Of a stretch of DNA of 64,000 nt, positions 17,876 through 25,633 are shown one piece after another. Every line of letters begins with the position of its first letter. The stretch's first letter is position 1. The stretch covers positions 4,340,001 through 4,404,000 of the forward strand of contig NC_012522.1 in NCBI RefSeq assembly GCF_000010805.1, read 5' to 3'. This DNA is from Rhodococcus opacus B4. Lineage in GTDB: Bacteria; Actinomycetota; Actinomycetes; Mycobacteriales; Mycobacteriaceae. Position numbers and translations under genes: made by a program. The notes beneath the pieces are model-generated. The model saw nothing but the letters and a program-made list of their open reading frames with translations, did no database searches and was not told where the DNA came from.

Positions 17876-17903
17876 ATCCGAATCGTTCACCAGGAGAACT
17901 GAA

Positions 17904-18392
17904 ATGCCAACAGGTTTGCTGCTTCAGCATGAGTGCGACATGAACAACCCGGAAGAACATTTCCTGTGGTCGTATGTGGCGCTCGAGTTGACGCACGGTC
18001 ACAGTGTGCCGTTGCTGACGAAGCCGGAGATTCTGCGGAAGTGGTCGGCCCGGCAGTACAAAGCCGGGTACCGGCACAACCCCGACCTTCAGGAAATCGA
18101 GTACGTGCCGCCGGCGATGGGGCACAGCCCGTTCGGTCCGACGGGCACATGGGTGGACACCGCGAAGGCCGTCGAACTGAAGGCGAAGAACGAAGCGATC
18201 CAGGCGGAGCAGCTGGCTGCCATGCGGAAGCAGGTCGCCGAAATGATGCCCGATGTCGTCGGCCGCCTCGAAGGGCTGTCCGACGAAGAACGCGCTGCCG
18301 CTGCCGAAGACCTGAAGAAGCAGTTGCAGGACCAGATGAAGAAACTTGCCGACGCGCTGACCGTGTTGGATGCAGATGGAAAGAAGGAATGA
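17904..18392 (+). CDS. Phage protein of unknown function (DUF2744-like?)
   Basis: A 162-residue protein with good ribosome-binding site (AGGAG) before ATG 17904. The N-terminal half is globular (HECDMNNPEEHFLWSYVAL, LLTKPEILRKWSARQYKAG); the C-terminal half (about 95-162) is a charged helix or coiled coil. It is placed between the esterase and lysA and overlaps lysA by 4 bp. It resembles a small uncharacterised family in Rhodococcus and mycobacteriophage tail regions; the name is uncertain. Confidence 0.65.
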   Translation: MPTGLLLQHECDMNNPEEHFLWSYVALELTHGHSVPLLTKPEILRKWSARQYKAGYRHNPDLQEIEYVPPAMGHSPFGPTGTWVDTAKAVELKAKNEAIQAEQLAAMRKQVAEMMPDVVGRLEGLSDEERAAAAEDLKKQLQDQMKKLADALTVLDADGKKE

Positions 18393-19483
18393 GAGTGACT
18401 GTCAACGAGATTGACCAGACCGGCGAGTACGCGAACTACTCGAGCAGGTGGGGTTCGCGGGTGCGGCTGTTCGTGCTGCACACGCAGGAAGGACCAGGCA
18501 CCGCGCAGTCGTTGGCGAACTACTTCCGATCGGCGGAAGTGAGCTACCACTATGTTGCGGACAACAGCACGTGCATCGACGTGATCGACACCGACTACGC
18601 ATCGTGGTCCGTCCTCGACGCCAACCCGTACTGCATCAACCTGTGCTTCGCCGGGTCCCGCGCATCACAGTCCCGCGATGTGTGGCTGCGGCAGTTCGGT
18701 GACGCGATCGACTACGCCGCGTTCCTGTTCGTGCAGGATGCCCGCAAGTACAACCTCGAGGCTCGGGTCATCGGGTGGGACGAGATCGGCCGCGGGAAAT
18801 CCGGTGGCACCGACCACCAGGGCATCACCGAAGGGTTGGGCATCGGCACCCACACCGACTGCGGCCCGAACTTCCCGTGGGATGTGTTCGCCGCCGCGGT
18901 GCTGAAGCACGCGCACGGTCAGGCTGTGGTGCAGCCGGCACCCCCGGCCCCGAACCTCATCGACGCCGAAGCGGTCCGGGCCGGTGCCTGGTTGGGTGCC
19001 CGCGTCACCGCGGGGGAGCAGCCGCTGCCCGGGGACACCGGGCGCATCGCCACGTTCGAGCACGGGTCGGTGTACTGGAAGCAGAACGCGCAACGTGCGA
19101 TCGCTGTGCCGTCCGCGCTGATGGATGCGTACTCGCAGTACGGGTGGGAGACGGGTGCGCTTGGCTTCCCGATCGGTGACCACACCGTGCTGGTCGACTC
19201 GAGCGGTGCGCCGTGGGGTGACGTGCAGGGGTTCGAAGGCGGTGCCCTGTACCGACGGTACGGGCAGCCCGGGTTCGCGGTGTGGGGTGCGATCCGTGAG
19301 CGGTGGAACCGCAGCGGGTTCGAGAACGGAACCTTCGGCTGGCCGACCGGCGTCGAAGTCACCAACAGCGACGGGTCGAAGCAGCAGCAGTTCGAGCGGG
19401 GACTGATCGTGTGGTCCCCCGACGGCACGACTGCGCTGAAGCCTGTCGACGGTCCGGACACCATCGTGCCGGACATCCACTGA
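18389..19483 (+). CDS. lysA: Endolysin LysA: N-acetylmuramoyl-L-alanine amidase with LGFP repeats
   Basis: A 364-residue endolysin. Residues about 20-175 are an Amidase_2 zinc domain: LFVLHTQEGPG (His31), then THTDCGPNFPW with His155 and Cys158 as the second and third ligands. It cuts the amide between MurNAc and the stem peptide. Residues about 195-360 hold LGFP-type repeats, seen as ETGALGFPIGDH and NGTFGWPTGVEV plus degenerate copies, a wall-binding module found in mycolate-bearing actinobacteria. The start is ATG 18389, overlapping the previous stop; GTG 18395 is an alternative. Three small membrane genes follow. Confidence 0.9.
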   Translation: MRVTVNEIDQTGEYANYSSRWGSRVRLFVLHTQEGPGTAQSLANYFRSAEVSYHYVADNSTCIDVIDTDYASWSVLDANPYCINLCFAGSRASQSRDVWLRQFGDAIDYAAFLFVQDARKYNLEARVIGWDEIGRGKSGGTDHQGITEGLGIGTHTDCGPNFPWDVFAAAVLKHAHGQAVVQPAPPAPNLIDAEAVRAGAWLGARVTAGEQPLPGDTGRIATFEHGSVYWKQNAQRAIAVPSALMDAYSQYGWETGALGFPIGDHTVLVDSSGAPWGDVQGFEGGALYRRYGQPGFAVWGAIRERWNRSGFENGTFGWPTGVEVTNSDGSKQQQFERGLIVWSPDGTTALKPVDGPDTIVPDIH

Positions 19484-19501
19484 AGAAGGGTGCACCACAT
19501 C

Positions 19502-19768
19502 ATGAGTACGACGAAGCTGTCCCTGAACCCCCTGAATTACAGTGCATCGCAGATCGCGAAGTTCCTGGTATCGGTGATCGGTTCCCTGGTCATCATCCTG
19601 GGTCTCGCAGCTGTCGAGTTCGCTGACGGACCGCTCGCGCAGGTGGGGGTGTGGGCTGCCGTTGCGGCTGCATTCCTGACCCCGATCGGCGTGTTCCTCA
19701 AGCGCGCTACCCCCGTCATCGAGACGTGGGAGAACAGCGACCGCGGCGCACACGAAGCTGATGCCTGA
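19502..19768 (+). CDS. Small two-helix membrane protein, holin candidate
   Basis: An 88-residue protein with two hydrophobic segments (about 20-42 and 47-65) and charged ends, directly downstream of lysA. Size, topology and position fit a holin that releases the endolysin by forming membrane holes. ATG 19502 follows GAAGGG. It overlaps the next gene by 8 bp. Confidence 0.65.
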   Translation: MSTTKLSLNPLNYSASQIAKFLVSVIGSLVIILGLAAVEFADGPLAQVGVWAAVAAAFLTPIGVFLKRATPVIETWENSDRGAHEADA

Positions 19769-20261
19769 CCGGTTGGTGCGCTTCGTGTTCCGCAGACTGC
19801 ACGCGGAGCGCATCACCGGCCCGATCACCCGCCGCGTCAACGGGCACCGCGGAAAGTTCTTGTTGCTGTTCGCGTTCATCTATCTGTTCGTCGGCTACGG
19901 GTACCTGGTGGTCATCACCGCGGGCAGGCGGCAAACGTTCGGGTGGCTACCGGAATGGTCGATGGGTGTGCTCGCCTGGCCGTGGCTGATCGCAGCAGGT
20001 GTCGCGATCCTGTCGGCGTGGAAACGGGTACCGCCGCGCACCGACCGCTTCGGGTTCATGGCGATCGCCGTGGTGCCGATGCTGTGGGGTTGCCTGTTCC
20101 TGATTTCGTGGGTCCTCGAGTATTCGCAGACAGGGTGGCTGTCGTCGGTCACGTATTTCGCGCTGGCATCGATCGTGGTGCTGGTGTCGTCGTGGCCGAA
20201 CGCGGTCGAAGTGACTCCGATGTTTCGGGTGATGCCTCACCCCCTGGACGGTGATGAATGA
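19761..20261 (+). CDS. Phage membrane protein, four transmembrane segments
   Basis: A 166-residue protein with four predicted hydrophobic segments (about 33-52, 68-88, 98-118, 127-146) and a basic N-terminus. It overlaps the flanking membrane genes, so it belongs to the same lysis/membrane unit. It may be a second holin or a structural membrane factor. No family recognised. Confidence 0.6.
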   Translation: MPDRLVRFVFRRLHAERITGPITRRVNGHRGKFLLLFAFIYLFVGYGYLVVITAGRRQTFGWLPEWSMGVLAWPWLIAAGVAILSAWKRVPPRTDRFGFMAIAVVPMLWGCLFLISWVLEYSQTGWLSSVTYFALASIVVLVSSWPNAVEVTPMFRVMPHPLDGDE

Positions 20262-20605
20262 ACGCAAACGGTCCCCTGTGGACGCTGGCCGGCATCATCG
20301 TCACAGGCATTGTGACGATCCTGGTCGCGCGTACCACCAGTCGATCGTCGCAGCAGGCTGCCGTGCAGTCGGCGGTCGAACCGATCCGCGCGAAGGCGGA
20401 GCAGGAAGCGTACGAGTCCGCGGCCGGGTATTGGCGTGAGCAGATCGCGGGGTTGCGCGCACAGGTAGCTGAACTGGAATCGAAGGTGAACAACCTTGTG
20501 ACGCAATCGGAGCAGCGGGAACGGCAGAACAAGGGTCGTATCCGGCAGCTGGAACGAACGTTGATCGATCACGGTATACCCGTTCCAGATTGGGAAGGGG
20601 AGTGA
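20258..20605 (+). CDS. Single-pass membrane coiled-coil protein (DUF2746-like)
   Basis: A 115-residue protein with one N-terminal membrane segment (about 8-25) and a long coiled coil (about 35-105, heptads such as IAGLRAQVAELESKVNNLV). This layout is common downstream of lysA in actinophages, where it is annotated as a membrane or holin-associated protein. It may be a spanin-like or regulatory partner of the two upstream membrane proteins. Confidence 0.6.
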   Translation: MNANGPLWTLAGIIVTGIVTILVARTTSRSSQQAAVQSAVEPIRAKAEQEAYESAAGYWREQIAGLRAQVAELESKVNNLVTQSEQRERQNKGRIRQLERTLIDHGIPVPDWEGE

Positions 20606-20606
20606 C

Positions 20607-21566
20607 ATGACGATTCCCAACGGCCCCGGGGGTGCAACCCCGGGGCCAGGGTCCATCACCGGCAACGATGGTTCTGTGCCGAGTCTCGCCCAGCAAACAG
20701 AAGAGAATGTCGTCAATCAGAAACGGGCTGACCTCTATAACAGTGGCTGGGGAGCAGCGTCAGGCGGTCTGTGGGGTGGGATCGCGGGCGGGTTTCTGGG
20801 GATCCTGATCGGCGCATTGACTGGGGGCCGGTTCTTCACAATCGGTGGTGCTTCCACGTACACAACTGAGCAGCGCACTAATCAGATCGCACTGGAGAAC
20901 CGCATCGAGCAGTTGCTTTCTGGCGGCACTCGCTACACGTACATGATTGACAGCACGTGGACGAATCCCGGCCCTGGAAAAATGATCGGCGTTGCCATCC
21001 TGAATGCAGGTATGTCCGGGAATGCGATGCTAGGCGGCGTAGGCGCGAAGTACGTCTACCAGGAATGGAAGTCTGAGCAGTTGCCTGCAACCGTGTCAAT
21101 CGACGTTGGCACCGCTGCCGGTCAGACCTCCAAGTTCGGCAACCTGTTGTCTGGATCGTATTCGGGCGGTGGCATTTTGACCCCTGAAGGAATCATGGAG
21201 ACCAACGGCAGCGCGGGTGATGGCGGTCGCGGGGCGAACTATGTTGATGGTTCGTCGGTGTCCGGGACTTCGGGTACTGGCAACGCGCTATCCGCTCCGG
21301 GTGTGTACAGCCCATCTGGCGTCGGAGGCCAGGGTGGGAATGCACCAACGAATCGAGTTGCAATTGCTGGCGGCGGCGGCGGCGGCGGTGGTGGCTATTT
21401 CAGCAGCCTCACTGACAGCACAGATCTACGAGGGGGACCGGGCGGATGGCCCGGGGGCGGCGGTGGCGGTGGTGGCATTTGGAAGACCAGCATTGGCGGC
21501 AACCTGTCCCGCCATGCGCCCGGCGCGGGTGCCCCGGGCGCTGTCTTCGTGACAGTGAGGGGATGA
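20607..21566 (+). CDS. Glycine-rich minor tail / receptor-binding protein
   Basis: A 319-residue protein. A membrane-like glycine segment (about 47-75) is followed by a beta region, and the C-terminal third (about 195-315) is dominated by glycine runs (AGGGGGGGGGYFSS, PGGGGGGGGIWK). Such domains form polyglycine sandwiches in phage adhesins and fast-evolving tail fibres. It begins 1 bp after the previous stop region and overlaps the next gene. Host-range function is inference. Confidence 0.6.
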   Translation: MTIPNGPGGATPGPGSITGNDGSVPSLAQQTEENVVNQKRADLYNSGWGAASGGLWGGIAGGFLGILIGALTGGRFFTIGGASTYTTEQRTNQIALENRIEQLLSGGTRYTYMIDSTWTNPGPGKMIGVAILNAGMSGNAMLGGVGAKYVYQEWKSEQLPATVSIDVGTAAGQTSKFGNLLSGSYSGGGILTPEGIMETNGSAGDGGRGANYVDGSSVSGTSGTGNALSAPGVYSPSGVGGQGGNAPTNRVAIAGGGGGGGGGYFSSLTDSTDLRGGPGGWPGGGGGGGGIWKTSIGGNLSRHAPGAGAPGAVFVTVRG

Positions 21567-21823
21567 GAATGCAAGCAACACTGTTGATCCAAGATGTGGG
21601 CGGGATGCCCCCCCATACGAACATCTACCAACTCGATGAGCCGCTCTACGGGTTCGGCTACCTCGCGGTGTGCGCGTTCCCAGAAGTGGATCAGACATTC
21701 ATCGTTGGGTGCAACTCTGATGGTCTAGTCGAAGAACCCACTATGCAGGGTATTTACCACTCACCGTATGTTCCGCACACGGAAGCGTTGGCGGCGTGCG
21801 GATATCAAGAAGGCGGTGCATGA
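21563..21823 (+). CDS. Small hypothetical phage protein
   Basis: An 86-residue protein, starting at ATG 21563 within the stop of the glycine-rich gene and ending in an overlap with the next gene. It has no recognised domain. Its contents (NIYQLDEPLYGFGYLAVCAF) are mixed alpha/beta. The overlapping translation pattern suggests it is expressed with the surrounding tail genes. Confidence 0.55.
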   Translation: MRMQATLLIQDVGGMPPHTNIYQLDEPLYGFGYLAVCAFPEVDQTFIVGCNSDGLVEEPTMQGIYHSPYVPHTEALAACGYQEGGA

Positions 21824-22230
21824 TGCCTATCCTCGTTGCGCACTTCGGCGACATCGCGGATGTCGACGAAACCGAGACAGTTGACTTCTGGTGCAAGACG
21901 ATTCGGCAGGGCACCACCGAACGCGACATCGTGACCAACGTTCGCCGTGGTTTCCCCCTGATCGCGGGCGAACTGGAAACGTCGAACCTGCAACCCGGCC
22001 CCGCGGTGGTGGCATGGCGCGACCAGATGCACCAGATCACGATCCCCGATGTCGACGGGGAAGTGAACCTGTGGCCGCTGATCGACGCCGGAATGACGGT
22101 GCCCACGATGGTCGCCGGGTTCGTCCGCAACGCGGGCGGCGTCAGCCGCATCGCCCGGGTCACCGAAGCGGAGATCGCTGAACTCGAGCAGGATCCCGAA
22201 ACGTTCTACGTGGTCATGCCCAACCCCTAA
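21820..22230 (+). CDS. Hypothetical phage tail-region protein
   Basis: A 136-residue protein, starting ATG 21820 (or 21823) overlapping the previous stop, and ending before a terminator. The sequence is mixed alpha/beta with no recognised family. It may be a small tail or chaperone protein for the adhesin genes on either side. Confidence 0.6.
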   Translation: MMPILVAHFGDIADVDETETVDFWCKTIRQGTTERDIVTNVRRGFPLIAGELETSNLQPGPAVVAWRDQMHQITIPDVDGEVNLWPLIDAGMTVPTMVAGFVRNAGGVSRIARVTEAEIAELEQDPETFYVVMPNP

Positions 22231-22249
22231 CCCCCCGAGTTCCAACCAA

Positions 22250-22280
22250 CCCCCGGCCGATCCGCGGTCGGGGGTTTTTC
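22250..22280 (+). terminator. Rho-independent terminator
   Basis: ACCCCCG pairs with CGGGGGT, followed by TTTTT. It ends the transcript of the previous genes before the next structural gene. Confidence 0.8.
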
Positions 22281-22307
22281 GTACCCAAAACCTGAAAGGG
22301 AACCATC

Positions 22308-22745
22308 ATGGCTGTTACCGCGAAGGCATACGGGCTGTTCCTGAAGTCGTTGCTGAACAAGGAAATTGACTTCGACAGCGACGACATTCGTATCATGCTC
22401 GTCACTGCCGGGCACACCCCCGACCAGGACACCCACCAGTACAAGAACCAGGTGACGAACGAAGTGTCCGGCACCGGGTACACCGCGGGTGGTGTGGCGC
22501 TGGCATCGAAGACGGTGACGTACACCAGCGGCACGAACACCATCACCCTGGACTGCGCCGACCCGTCGTGGTCGACAGCAACGATCACCGCCCGGTACGC
22601 GATCGTGTACGACAACACCCCCGCAACGGATGCGACCCGCCCCCTGATCGGGTACATCGACTTCGGTGCCGATGTGTCGTCGACGGCCGGCACCTTCCAG
22701 ATCACCATCGATTCAGCGGGTCTGCTGACACTGACGGCAGCGTGA
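22308..22745 (+). CDS. Phage structural protein, tail or decoration
   Basis: A 145-residue protein with a good ribosome-binding site (AAAGGGAACC) and its own terminator upstream. The pattern (AYGLFLKSLLNKEIDFDSDDIRIMLVT at the N-terminus, then ASKTVTYTSGTNTITLDC and TATITARYAIVYD) matches a recurring all-beta structural protein found in many siphophages. It may be a tail-tip or fibre component. No catalytic motif is seen. Confidence 0.65.
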   Translation: MAVTAKAYGLFLKSLLNKEIDFDSDDIRIMLVTAGHTPDQDTHQYKNQVTNEVSGTGYTAGGVALASKTVTYTSGTNTITLDCADPSWSTATITARYAIVYDNTPATDATRPLIGYIDFGADVSSTAGTFQITIDSAGLLTLTAA

Positions 22746-22749
22746 CCTG

Positions 22750-23883
22750 ATGCCCCTGTTCAATAGGGGGCAGGCACCCCTGAGAATGGTGCTCGGTGGT
22801 CAGCAGGTGCTGCGGGTCATCCTGGACGGGGTCGTGGTGTGGGATGGGACACGGCCGGCGCTGGTGCAGCTGGCAAGGTTGCGTGCGACGGTCGCGTTCC
22901 CCGCCCCGGTGGTCCGCGCCGACGCGGTACCCGACACGGTGCCGGTGCTGTCGACGATCGGTGCTGCGATGCCGGCCCCGTCGGGGGTGGTCGGTAGCGC
23001 GGTGGTGCAGGCCCCGCGCATGCAGACGACGGTCGCGCTACCGACGCCCGGGCTGATCACCGACACCGAAGTCGACGTGCTGCCGGCTGAGATCTCGGTG
23101 GTGATGCTGACCGCGACGGCGTCGGAGAACTTCGACGGTGTGGTGTCCGCACCACCGATGACGGTCGCCGCTGCGATGCCGGTGCCGGTGGTGGCGACGG
23201 GGTTCTTCGTGGCTGCTGTGTCGATGTCGGTGTCGGCTGCGATGGGCACACCGATTGTGACGGTGTCGTCGACGGGCATGGTGCCGGCGGTGTCGATGCT
23301 GGCGTCGGTGTCGATGCCGGCCCCCGCGGTGACTGCGGGTGTGAACGTGGCGGCGGTGAAGCAGATGGTGAACGCGCTGATGCCGGTGCCGGTGATCTTC
23401 GCGCAGCGGAACGTGAACATCGCGGCCGTGAAGATGTCCGGGTCGGCGGCGATGAACGCCCCGGTGGTGTCGGGCAGCATGAACCCGCAGGGCATGCAGC
23501 GCACCACAGCAGCGCTGACGTTGGCACAGAACACGTACACGAAGATCACGCCGATGCAGGCGAAGTCGGGGTACGAATCGACGATCACCTCGGATGGTCT
23601 GGTCATGCCGGGTGGTGGGGTGTGCAACCTGTTTGCGCGCATCACATGGAACCTGAATTCGGCGTCGGAGCGGCGGATCAGGATCGTGAAGAACGGGTCG
23701 ACGGTGCTCGGCGAAACGATCTCGAGCGGCACGCACACCACGTTGGATGTGACGGTGAACAACGTGACGCTGACGGCGTCGGATGTGTTGACCGTCGAAG
23801 GGTATTCGACTGCGAGTACGTCCTCGGGTCGTGTGCTGGATACGGCAGCGGGTGTCACCTACCTGACGGTGACACCGAACTGA
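22750..23883 (+). CDS. Repeat-containing tail protein with MPxPxV repeats
   Basis: A 377-residue protein. After a short N-terminal tail-like piece ([33 protein letters not shown] has the shape of a tail anchor), residues about 40-260 hold at least seven degenerate repeats of roughly 25-33 residues, each ending in variants of AAMPxPxV (for example [41 protein letters not shown]). A C-terminal domain of about 110 residues ([16 protein letters not shown] to VTYLTVTPN) looks like a jelly-roll sandwich. This layout suggests a fibrous stalk with a terminal receptor-binding head. It is the last structural gene before the terminator. Confidence 0.6.
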   Translation: MPLFNRGQAPLRMVLGGQQVLRVILDGVVVWDGTRPALVQLARLRATVAFPAPVVRADAVPDTVPVLSTIGAAMPAPSGVVGSAVVQAPRMQTTVALPTPGLITDTEVDVLPAEISVVMLTATASENFDGVVSAPPMTVAAAMPVPVVATGFFVAAVSMSVSAAMGTPIVTVSSTGMVPAVSMLASVSMPAPAVTAGVNVAAVKQMVNALMPVPVIFAQRNVNIAAVKMSGSAAMNAPVVSGSMNPQGMQRTTAALTLAQNTYTKITPMQAKSGYESTITSDGLVMPGGGVCNLFARITWNLNSASERRIRIVKNGSTVLGETISSGTHTTLDVTVNNVTLTASDVLTVEGYSTASTSSGRVLDTAAGVTYLTVTPN

Positions 23884-23892
23884 TCAAACGAA

Positions 23893-23931
23893 TGGACCCC
23901 TCACCTTCACCGGGTGGGGGGTCCATTTTTT
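23893..23931. terminator. Bidirectional terminator closing the tail operon
   Basis: TGGACCCC pairs with GGGGTCCA, with a T-run on the + side (TTTTTT). It lies between the rightward tail operon and the leftward lipoprotein gene. Confidence 0.85.
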
Positions 23932-23937
23932 GTGCGT

Positions 23938-24306
23938 TCAGCAGCTGCCTGTCTTCGCCTGCTCGAAGGCTGCGATGACCATCTTCTGTTCGAGCGCCGG
24001 GGTGGTATCCCATGCGGGCGACGACTGGGATTCGGTCAGGTAGTAGTCGAGCACCTCGTTGGCGTTGACGTTTGGATCGAGTTTGCGCATGTTGTCGAGC
24101 ATCATCAGCAGGTCGTCGCAGTGCACGTCGAATTCTGTCGGTACGTCGGCCACCTGTTCGGCGGGGTTGTCTACCGGCGCACCAGGGAATGCAGGCGACG
24201 GTTCGGCGGTCGGCGTCGACGGTGTGGTGGTGTCGTCGGCGTTGGAGCAGCCGACCAAGGCCGCGCACAAAACGGCGGCACTGACCAGGGCGTGCGTGAT
24301 TCTCAT
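23938..24306 (-). CDS. Small lipoprotein (prophage moron)
   Basis: A 122-residue protein with a lipobox at LVGC (Cys20), a Thr/Pro-rich linker (about 23-50) and a small helical C-terminal domain (about 55-122) with two cysteines (in VHCDDLL and TGSC). It is oriented with the integrase and against the tail operon. In temperate phages such lone lipoproteins often block superinfection or change the cell surface. That role is inference. Confidence 0.6.
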   Translation of the reverse strand: MRITHALVSAAVLCAALVGCSNADDTTTPSTPTAEPSPAFPGAPVDNPAEQVADVPTEFDVHCDDLLMMLDNMRKLDPNVNANEVLDYYLTESQSSPAWDTTPALEQKMVIAAFEQAKTGSC

Positions 24307-24345
24307 GCCTGCATCGTCGCACGAACCGGACAGTTCGTTACGTGA

Positions 24346-25164
24346 TCAGGCAGCTGCGTTCATCGCTGCCCGCAGTTCGTCGTCGTCGACCGCGGTGTAG
24401 ACCTGTGTCGTAGCGACGCTCTCGTGGCCGAGTAGCTGCTGGACGGCGCGGATGTTCCGGGTGTTCCGGTAGGCGCGGGTGGCGAACCGGTGCCGCAGTT
24501 TGTGCATCGTCCAGTCGTCCGGCAGTAGTTCCGTCATCAGCTTGCCCACCCAACGCGGCGACAGGTGGCCGCAGTCGTTGCCGGGGAATGCCCACCCGCG
24601 CGGGAGACGACGCAGTTCGGCCGCGATCTCGTCAGGTAGTGGCAGTACGCGGTCCTTCCTACCCTTGCCATGGACGACGAGCGACCATCCGCACAGGTCT
24701 TCGGAGAGGTCCCGGCTGTGGACCAGGGCGACCTCGGCGCGGCGTAGGCCGCACTCCGACGCGAGGCGGAGCATGACGCGTTCGCGGGGTGTCGCCTTCA
24801 TGAGCGCGGTTGCGTAAACGGAGTCCGGTGCCGGGCGTGGCTTCGGCTTGGCCGGTGCGACGCGGGGCAGTGCAGCCGCTGGATTCTCGGTCGCACGTCC
24901 CGAACCGACCATCCAGCGGTAGAACGCGAGCAGTGATCCGCGGTATCCCCGCCGCGTCTCGATCGACCAATCCTGCCGACCCGCCCACAGGGTGAGCTGG
25001 TCGCCGTCGACCTCGAGCGGTGACGGCGCGCCGAACGTGCGGGCCACTCGGCGGAGGTGGTTGAGCCGTGTGCCGATGGTCGTCTCGGGTGCGCCGCCAG
25101 CGCGGAGTGCGGTAGCGAAGTCGTCCAGGTATGGAACCCAACCGACTGGTACGGATTTGGTCAT
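24346..25164 (-). CDS. Tyrosine-recombinase integrase
   Basis: A 272-residue tyrosine recombinase. An N-terminal SAM-like core-binding domain (about 8-90) is followed by the catalytic domain with Arg141 (GLRRAEV), HKLRH (His221, Arg224), LLGHESVATT (His247) and Tyr256 (TTQVYTAV). It catalyses site-specific recombination between attP and a bacterial tRNA gene. It lies about 380 bp from the tRNA fragment and points away from it, typical for int beside the att site. No recombination directionality factor is recognisable in the window. Confidence 0.95.
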   Translation of the reverse strand: MTKSVPVGWVPYLDDFATALRAGGAPETTIGTRLNHLRRVARTFGAPSPLEVDGDQLTLWAGRQDWSIETRRGYRGSLLAFYRWMVGSGRATENPAAALPRVAPAKPKPRPAPDSVYATALMKATPRERVMLRLASECGLRRAEVALVHSRDLSEDLCGWSLVVHGKGRKDRVLPLPDEIAAELRRLPRGWAFPGNDCGHLSPRWVGKLMTELLPDDWTMHKLRHRFATRAYRNTRNIRAVQQLLGHESVATTQVYTAVDDDELRAAMNAAA

Positions 25165-25285
25165 GGCGCGATGTTCCCCCCTCTATTCAGTTACCAGCGA
25201 GTCACCCCGAACCTGTATCGGTGCAGGTCAGCGTGTCTCGTCACAGTGCGTAACGTGTTGCGCGAACCTAACGATTGTCTTCGGG

Positions 25286-25459
25286 CTAGGCACTGGCGCG
25301 AGGCGCGTCGGGGTGGTCCCGGGTGAACGCGATCGCCGCCAGAAGCGCCTCGGGATTTGCGTGTGAAAGCACCCCGACTGCAAACTGCTGCTGATCGTCG
25401 GTGAGCGTTCGCCATGCTTCAATCGCCGCATCGCGGTCCGCGTAGGTGATCGCGATCAT
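25286..25459 (-). CDS. Small hypothetical ORF between int and att
   Basis: A 57-residue reading frame upstream of int and in the same direction: MIAITYADRDAAIEAWR at the N-terminus, then AVGVLSHANPEALLAAIAF. Composition and hydrophobic spacing resemble a helical phage protein, and third-position GC is high. No strong ribosome-binding site is seen. It is too short for the ORF track. It might be a small regulator of integration but has no excisionase-like helix-turn-helix. The remaining 300 bp or so between int and the tRNA fragment hold only the att arms and possible int binding sites. Confidence 0.4.
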   Translation of the reverse strand: MIAITYADRDAAIEAWRTLTDDQQQFAVGVLSHANPEALLAAIAFTRDHPDAPRASA

Positions 25460-25544
25460 GCCGCGATCCGATCCGGAACGGGGCTACTAACCGGGCGAGG
25501 CCGGAAGTCGACAACGTCGCCTGTAGACGTGCCGCGTGTATCAG

Positions 25545-25583
25545 ACCAAGAGGTTAGGGGTTCGAATCCCTTCGGGCGCACCA
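25545..25583 (+). other. Right attachment site: 3' fragment of a tRNA-Arg-like gene
   Basis: The sequence matches the 3' half of a tRNA: anticodon 3' stem CCAAG (25546-25550), variable loop AGGTT, T-arm AGGGG/TTCGAAT/CCCTT, acceptor CGGGCGC, discriminator A and CCA (to 25583). No matching 5' acceptor GCGCCCG occurs nearby, and the bases before CCAAG do not form an anticodon loop. So this is not a whole tRNA; it is the duplicated core left by integration. GCGCCCG-type actinobacterial tRNAs ending CGGGCGCACCA are usually tRNA-Arg. The intact tRNA should lie at the left end of the prophage. Confidence 0.85.
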
Positions 25584-25587
25584 AGAG

Positions 25588-25620
25588 ACCCCGTCATCCA
25601 TACAGGTGACGGGGTTTCTC
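25588..25620 (+). terminator. Terminator after the tRNA fragment
   Basis: ACCCCGTCA (25588-25596) pairs with TGACGGGGT (25607-25615), followed by TTTCTC. It probably belonged to the original tRNA gene. Confidence 0.75.
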
Positions 25621-25633
25621 TTTGTCGTGCGAC

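Larger units (their letters stand above)
1..25583. mobile_element. Prophage (right-hand part), siphovirus type
   Basis: A continuous rightward block of head, neck, tail and lysis genes (3.5-23.9 kb) is followed by a leftward tyrosine integrase and a tRNA 3' fragment at 25,545-25,583 that marks the right attachment site. The gene order MuF, scaffold, coat, connectors, major tail protein, frameshifted chaperones, tape measure, minor tail and endolysin is the canonical actinobacterial siphophage order. Terminase, portal, repressor and replication genes are absent, so the element must extend left of position 1. No structural gene is visibly broken, so the visible half looks intact. Everything right of the tRNA fragment reads as ordinary chromosome. 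Confidence 0.93.

Noticed and set aside
22750..23883. CRISPR array or DNA satellite
   Set aside because: The repetition is at the protein level, degenerate, and in frame with a long gene; no spaced identical direct repeats.
25191..25415. A 74-codon reverse frame near int
   Set aside because: Its sequence is Arg/Ser-rich with shadow character; the alternative frame at 25286-25459 reads more like a protein.
25545..25583. A complete tRNA gene
   Set aside because: Only the 3' half is present; there is no matching 5' acceptor or D arm, so it was called as an attachment-site fragment.
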